Part shown: positions 31,528 to 35,290 of the stretch, in pieces | How positions within the stretch are numbered: position 1 is the stretch's first letter | How the letters are laid out: every line of letters starts with the position of its first letter | Source: Bacillus fungorum | Lineage (GTDB): Bacteria > Bacillota > Bacilli > Bacillales > Bacillaceae_G | Assembly: GCF_002746455.1 (NCBI RefSeq) | Contig: NZ_NWUW01000038.1 | Span: 1 to 35,290 of the forward strand | Length of the DNA stretch: 35,290 nucleotides | Direction of reading: 5' to 3' | The notes under the pieces: generated by a model | What the model saw: only the letters and a program-made list of their open reading frames with translations | What the model was told of the DNA's origin: nothing | Databases searched by the model: none | Translations under genes and position numbers: made by a program

Positions 31528-31956
31528 ATGAAAAGGGTAATGTACGTTGTATTATTGCTCAGCTTCGTCATCGGAATGACAGCTTGTAACGATGAAACGT
31601 CCTCAAGTCGTACACTTTTATCAATTGGAAAGCCAGCGCAGGATAATGTCATATATTATACGCATACAGATAACAAACGAAAGGTACAGGAAATACAAGA
31701 CATGTTTCAAAATAAGAAGTGGAAAAGAAATGAAACATTCAGCACTGTTAATAAGACACCAGATGTTGTCTTATCAATAGATGAAGACAATAAAGGATTA
31801 CCGACATTATATGTTACGGTGTATTTTCATGAAGATGGAGCGTACGCGATCAACTTGTATGGGGAGCATACGACGTTAAATAAAGAGGAACTCGATAAAC
31901 TTAGAGAAAAGATGAGTGCATATTATCCTAAAATGATTTTTGGCGTAGTTTCATAA
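31528..31956 (+). CDS. Small predicted lipoprotein
   Basis: A 142-residue protein with a basic N-terminus, a hydrophobic core and the lipobox-like sequence GMTAC (Cys20; Met at -3 is slightly unusual), then a Ser/Thr-rich linker and a soluble alpha/beta domain of about 110 residues. ATG preceded by AAAGGAGG. It sits between lplJ and lcfB, where B. subtilis also has small genes of unknown function; I cannot say that it is orthologous to any of them. No motif indicates an activity. Confidence 0.72.
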   Translation: MKRVMYVVLLLSFVIGMTACNDETSSSRTLLSIGKPAQDNVIYYTHTDNKRKVQEIQDMFQNKKWKRNETFSTVNKTPDVVLSIDEDNKGLPTLYVTVYFHEDGAYAINLYGEHTTLNKEELDKLREKMSAYYPKMIFGVVS

Positions 31957-32013
31957 ATTGCTTGCCAATAAAATCCCCTTATCCTTCCAAAGTAAACTAA
32001 GAGGAGGTGATCT

Positions 32014-32052
32014 GTGTATATGCAGTTAATAGAATATCACTTGCTACTTTAA
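32014..32052 (+). CDS. 12-codon reading frame with a very strong ribosome binding site
   Basis: GAGGAGGTGAT at 32001-32011 precedes GTG 32014 (or ATG 32020), giving MYMQLIEYHLLL and a TAA at 32050. AAAGTA and GTGAT upstream can pair with ATCAC and TACTTT downstream, so the site may be enclosed by a hairpin. It could be a short leader peptide or the remnant of a lost gene. Confidence 0.35.
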   Translation: MYMQLIEYHLLL

Positions 32053-32069
32053 TTTTCTTTTAATATAAT
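32041..32069 (+). promoter_or_regulatory. Promoter of lcfB
   Basis: TTGCTA (32041-32046), 17 bases, and a perfect TATAAT (32064-32069). Transcription would start near 32076, inside an inverted repeat. Confidence 0.65.
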
Positions 32070-32070
32070 T

Positions 32071-32098
32071 AATTTAGAATTTTTAAATATTCTAAATT
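32071..32098 (+). promoter_or_regulatory. Inverted repeat at the lcfB transcription start
   Basis: AATTTAGAAT and ATTCTAAATT, perfect 10-bp arms with an eight-base gap, directly after the -10. A repressor site is likely; it does not match the FadR consensus that I know from B. subtilis. Confidence 0.6.
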
Positions 32099-32117
32099 TT
32101 ATAAAGGTGGGGTTTGT

Positions 32118-33650
32118 GTGAATCTCGTTCAATCTTTGGCTGAAACGGCAAAAAACAATGGGGATAAACCGGCTTATATATTTATGGATCAGTCGGTCTC
32201 TTATGACCAATTAAACAAAATGGTCACGAAGTTTTCTAGCAATTTAGCAGAAATGGGCATTGGAAAAGGGGACAATGTTGCATTAGTTGTTGGAAATTCA
32301 CCACATTTTTTGGTCGGTTTATACGGAACAATGAAAGCTGGAGCAACTGTTATTCCAGTTAATCCAATTTATACAGCAGACGAAATGCATTACATTTTAC
32401 AAAATGGAGATGTAAAAACAATTATCGTACTCGACGTCCTTCTACCTGTTATACAATCTCTTACAACAAGACTTCCTTCACTTGAAAACATCATCATATG
32501 CGAAACCTCATCAGATTTTAACCATACAGAAACCGAAAAAATGAAAACGTTTACTAGTTTTGTAGGGGCTGGAGATGCAACGTACGAAGGTCCAGAGCTA
32601 GATGAAGAAGATGTAGCAGTTATTTTATACACTTCGGGCACAACTGGAAAACCGAAAGGCGCTATGTTAACACATAAAAATTTATATAGTAACGCGAGCG
32701 ATGTGGCTTCGTATTTACAATATACTGCTGATGATCGCGTCGTTGCGGCACTGCCAATGTTCCACGTGTTCTGTTTAACAGTCGCAGTAAATGCACCGAT
32801 TGTGAACGGGGCAACCATTTTAATGTTACCGAAATTTAGTCCGAAAGAAGTATTCCGTATTTGCCGTACGTATGAACCGACGATTTTTGCCGGTGTACCG
32901 ACAATGTACAATTATTTATATTTATTCGAAGAAGCAAGCGCAGAAGATGTGAAGACACTTCGTCTTTGTATTTCAGGTGGTGCGTCAATGCCTGTTGCTC
33001 TTCTGCAAAACTTTGAAAAACGTTTTGACGTTATCGTTTCAGAAGGATACGGTTTATCAGAAGCATCACCAGTTACTTGTTTCAACCCGCTAGATCGTCC
33101 GCGTAAGCCAGGATCAATCGGTACAAATATTTGGCATGTAGAAAATAAAATTGTGAATGAACTTGGGGAAGAAGTACCAGTCGGCGCAGTCGGTGAATTA
33201 ATTGTTCGCGGGCCTAACGTTATGAAAGGATATTATAATGCACCGGAAGATACAGCTGCGACATTAAAGGACGGCTGGCTGTATACAGGAGACTTAGCGA
33301 AAATGGATGAAGAAGGTTACTTCTACATTGTTGATCGTAAAAAGGATATCGTCCTAGTTGGCGGTTATAACGTATATCCTCGTGAAGTAGAGGAAGTATT
33401 GTACACACACGAATCCGTAGCAGAAGTTGTCGTAATCGGCGTCCCTGACGAAAACTTAGGAGAAGCAGTACGAGCTTACGTTGTTCTGAAACAAACGAAC
33501 GTAACAGAAGAGGAGCTAATGCATTACTGCACACTGCATTTAGCGAAATATAAAGTGCCAAAGAGCATTGAGTTTTTAACAGAGTTACCAAAGAATACAA
33601 CGGGTAAATTGTTAAGACGAGCTTTGAGGGAGAAAGCGATGCAAGTATAA
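32118..33650 (+). CDS. lcfB: Long-chain fatty-acid-CoA ligase LcfB
   Basis: Activates fatty acids to acyl-CoA through an acyl-adenylate, feeding beta-oxidation or lipid synthesis. The 510-residue product (B. subtilis LcfB/YhfL 513) has the AMP-binding P-loop YTSGTTGKPKGAMLTHKN, the GYGLSEASPVT motif, YTGDLAKMDEEGYFYIVDR and the C-terminal lysine in KNTTGKLLRR. The GTG at 32118 follows AAGGTGGGG. Its own promoter and palindrome lie just upstream, and a large terminator overlaps the following intergenic region. Confidence 0.93.
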   Translation: MNLVQSLAETAKNNGDKPAYIFMDQSVSYDQLNKMVTKFSSNLAEMGIGKGDNVALVVGNSPHFLVGLYGTMKAGATVIPVNPIYTADEMHYILQNGDVKTIIVLDVLLPVIQSLTTRLPSLENIIICETSSDFNHTETEKMKTFTSFVGAGDATYEGPELDEEDVAVILYTSGTTGKPKGAMLTHKNLYSNASDVASYLQYTADDRVVAALPMFHVFCLTVAVNAPIVNGATILMLPKFSPKEVFRICRTYEPTIFAGVPTMYNYLYLFEEASAEDVKTLRLCISGGASMPVALLQNFEKRFDVIVSEGYGLSEASPVTCFNPLDRPRKPGSIGTNIWHVENKIVNELGEEVPVGAVGELIVRGPNVMKGYYNAPEDTAATLKDGWLYTGDLAKMDEEGYFYIVDRKKDIVLVGGYNVYPREVEEVLYTHESVAEVVVIGVPDENLGEAVRAYVVLKQTNVTEEELMHYCTLHLAKYKVPKSIEFLTELPKNTTGKLLRRALREKAMQV

Positions 33651-33694
33651 AAATAGGGGCAACCATCTTTATGAAGGTGGTTGCCTCTATTTTT
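33649..33694 (+). terminator. Terminator of lcfB
   Basis: A stem of about 20 bp (AAATAGGGGCAACCATCTT with its near-complement) and a very short loop, then TTTTT. It starts at the lcfB stop codon. Confidence 0.93.
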
Positions 33695-33760
33695 GTGAAT
33701 TGGTTAAGCTGTGATGCCATATATTTAAACCGTAATATGACCAATAAGGAGGAGATATAC

Positions 33761-34012
33761 ATGGAGCAGAAGGAATTACGCTTACGGAGAGTGCAATATC
33801 TTATTTGTGACATTATGGATGAAATGAACGCTGAAAGTGAAAAGAAAAACTTAGAAATACTGCAGCAAGTCATTGATCACCTTTCCGGTGCGATAGGTGA
33901 TTTAGTTGATCCATCGAGCACGTATTCTATCGATTATTTAGAAAGAAAAGTTCATACTGCGCATTATTTACTTTTCAAAAATGAGCGGAAAGCGTACTTA
34001 TGTAGGAAATAA
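33761..34012 (+). CDS. Small hypothetical helical protein
   Basis: An 83-residue charged, mostly helical protein (RRVQYLICDIMDEMNAESEKK) with no recognised family, signal or membrane segment. The ATG at 33761 follows AAGGAGGAG; an in-frame extension back to 33671 would run through the lcfB terminator and is rejected. It ends shortly before the Fur-controlled promoter of the next gene and has no obvious terminator of its own. Confidence 0.68.
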   Translation: MEQKELRLRRVQYLICDIMDEMNAESEKKNLEILQQVIDHLSGAIGDLVDPSSTYSIDYLERKVHTAHYLLFKNERKAYLCRK

Positions 34013-34027
34013 TATTATTATTTTTAT

Positions 34028-34056
34028 TTGACATTGATAATCATTATCAATATGAT
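34028..34056 (+). promoter_or_regulatory. Promoter of the NEAT-SLH gene with embedded Fur box
   Basis: TTGACA (34028-34033), exactly 17 bases, and TATGAT (34051-34056). The spacer contains TGATAATCATTATCA (34035-34049), a perfect match to the 7-1-7 Fur box. With iron present, Fur would cover the whole polymerase-binding spacer. Confidence 0.93.
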
Positions 34057-34095
34057 GGTTATGTTGGGTATATTCATATAGAAGGAGATGTCACA

Positions 34096-35127
34096 TTGAT
34101 AATGATTAAGAAAAAACATGTAAATGCATTCGTTATAGCAGCAACTTTAGTAGTTCCATTTAGCGGTATTATGGCACCGATTGCGAAAGCAGAAGCGGCA
34201 GTAGAAATAAAAGCAGCTAGCAAACTAGCAGATGGCACGTATGACGTTATTTTAAAGACTTATAAAGATCAAACGAATGATACATCAGTTGCGTCTACAT
34301 ATTTAAAAAATGCAAAAGTAACCATTCAAGGTGATAAAAAAATCGTTACGTTAACAGTTCAAGATAGTAGCTATTTCCAGTATCTTAGAGTAGAAGATCC
34401 AAATAAAGTAGGGACATTCCATGATGTAAAAGTAATTTCCGAAGATAAAGGGAATAACGGTACAAAAGTAGTTCAATTTGAAATTGGTGAATTCTCAAAA
34501 AAATATAATATGCAAATGCATATATTAATTCCAGCAATTAAATATGATCATAAATATCAAGTACAGTTTGAAATCGATGCGAGTGCAGTTGAAAAGAAAT
34601 CTAAGTTCTCAGATGTACCAACTTGGGCACAAGAGTCAGTTCAATATTTAGTAGATAAAGAAGCAGTGCACGGTAAGCCAGATGGTACATTTGCACCGGC
34701 TGAAAATATCGATCGTAGTTCAGCTGCAAAAATATTAGCAACTGTTTTAGGATTAGAAATTAATAAAGATGCAAAGCCATCATTCCCTGATGCACAAAAC
34801 CACTGGGCAACTCCATACATTGCTGCTGTTGAAAAAGCAGGTATTGTAAAAGGTGATGAGAAGGGTAACTTTAATCCGAGTGGGTTAATTAACCGTGCAT
34901 CAATGGCTTCTATGTTAGGAAATGCATACAAATTAGAAAGAAACGAAAATATAAAACTATCAAAAGAATTTGCTGACTTAAAAAATCATTGGGGTGCGAA
35001 GTATGCCAATATCTTAATCCAAGAAAATATTTCAATCGGAACAGATAATGGCTGGGCTCCAGATAAAGCGGTAAGCCGTGCGGAAGCGGCTCAATTTATT
35101 GCTAAGTCAGATAAGCTGAAGAAATAA
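34096..35127 (+). CDS. bslK: NEAT-domain, S-layer-anchored haem-binding protein (BslK type)
   Basis: A 343-residue exported surface protein. The signal peptide is cleaved about after AKA (residue 32), followed by one NEAT domain (about 36-165) and three SLH domains (about 175-225, 235-285 and 295-340; motifs DRSSAA, NRASMA and SRAEAA) that hold it to the pyruvylated secondary cell-wall polymer. The NEAT domain keeps the haem-ligand motif YxxxY (Tyr150 and Tyr154, YDHKY). B. anthracis BslK has the same layout and passes haem to the Isd system, so the same job is inferred. TTG 34096 is chosen because GGAG lies eight bases upstream; ATG 34102 is the alternative. The Fur box means induction under iron limitation. 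Confidence 0.9.
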   Translation: MIMIKKKHVNAFVIAATLVVPFSGIMAPIAKAEAAVEIKAASKLADGTYDVILKTYKDQTNDTSVASTYLKNAKVTIQGDKKIVTLTVQDSSYFQYLRVEDPNKVGTFHDVKVISEDKGNNGTKVVQFEIGEFSKKYNMQMHILIPAIKYDHKYQVQFEIDASAVEKKSKFSDVPTWAQESVQYLVDKEAVHGKPDGTFAPAENIDRSSAAKILATVLGLEINKDAKPSFPDAQNHWATPYIAAVEKAGIVKGDEKGNFNPSGLINRASMASMLGNAYKLERNENIKLSKEFADLKNHWGAKYANILIQENISIGTDNGWAPDKAVSRAEAAQFIAKSDKLKK

Positions 35128-35157
35128 AGTGAAACGTATATTAGATTTAGCATAATT

Positions 35158-35216
35158 AAAAAAGAGGTTGTCCCAAAAGTAGCTGAATAGTTACTTTTGG
35201 GCAACCTCTTTTTTTG
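35158..35216 (+). terminator. Terminator of the NEAT-SLH gene
   Basis: AAAAAGAGGTTG, a bulged T, and CCCAAAAGTA pair with TACTTTTGGG and CAACCTCTTTTT, followed by more T. Confidence 0.93.
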
Positions 35217-35246
35217 CATAAAACATAAAAAAGAATCGTCCAACTT

Positions 35247-35290
35247 TGATATAATTAAGTCACCACAACCAAATCACCAAAAGAAAGGAA
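35247..35290 (+). promoter_or_regulatory. Promoter and start region of a gene beyond the window
   Basis: Extended -10 TGATATAAT at 35247-35255 and AGAAAGGAA at the very end of the window, a likely ribosome binding site for a gene starting just outside. Confidence 0.5.

Noticed and set aside
32390..32911. A 173-codon minus-strand frame inside lcfB
   Set aside because: It is a shadow of the acyl-CoA ligase gene with no site and no recognisable domain.
33671..33760. A longer N-terminus for the 83-residue protein
   Set aside because: It would be translated through the lcfB terminator, and the strong AAGGAGGAG site fixes the start at 33761.

Overview
The window is firmicute chromosome of the Bacillus cereus group. 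The reasons are low GC, strong AGGAGG-type ribosome binding sites with frequent GTG and TTG starts, gene order shared with Bacillus subtilis (hmoB/yhgC, pbpF, hemE-hemH-hemY, yhgD-yhgE, yhfH, yhfI, lplJ, lcfB), a 157-bp element that looks like the B. cereus-group repeat bcr1, and a NEAT-SLH surface protein of the BslK type. No tRNA, rRNA, CRISPR array, prophage or transposase gene was seen. All calls come from reading the sequence; no search was run.

Layout. Positions 1-3675 are an accessory surface region: the 3' end of a large LPXTG adhesin with near-identical Cna-B repeats, a 750-base gene-poor stretch with several hairpins, a lipoprotein with an octapeptide repeat tract, and a small orphan gene whose start codon looks degenerate. 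Positions 3750-5637 hold a two-gene bacterial-PH membrane operon (YdbS/YdbT type). Positions 5754-12129 are a haem and cell-wall block: haem monooxygenase HmoB (minus strand), class A penicillin-binding protein PbpF, and hemE-hemH-hemY for the late coproporphyrin-dependent haem pathway.

Positions 12182-20200 interrupt what is contiguous in B. subtilis (hemY next to yhgD). They carry a DUF4026-like protein, a secreted multidomain nuclease, two small proteins, an ABC-2-like membrane protein with the bcr1-like element inserted about 26 bases before its start, and a BlaI/BlaR1-type pair with its own operators but no beta-lactamase beside it. Positions 20328-24331 are a self-contained yhgD-yhgE unit: a TetR repressor, three matching 23-bp palindromes, and a very long YhgE/Pip protein enlarged by 69-bp and 63-bp tandem repeats. 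Positions 24368-29264 hold small membrane proteins, a DUF2087 protein, a Yip1-like protein, a DinB-like protein with a WYL regulator, and a LacI-family regulator with its own likely operator.

Positions 29304-33650 are the conserved yhf block (YhfH, the beta-lactamase-fold hydrolase YhfI, lipoate ligase LplJ, a lipoprotein, acyl-CoA synthetase LcfB). The window closes with a small hypothetical protein and the NEAT-SLH haem-uptake protein, whose promoter has a perfect Fur box filling the space between the -35 and -10 hexamers. Haem acquisition (34096-35127), degradation (5754-6257) and synthesis (8692-12129) therefore all lie in one window. The observations most worth following are the three YhgD-type operators, the repeat-expanded YhgE, the BlaR1-like protein with a DUF4367-like rather than penicillin-binding sensor, the bcr1 insertion, and two dispersed or duplicated intergenic elements.
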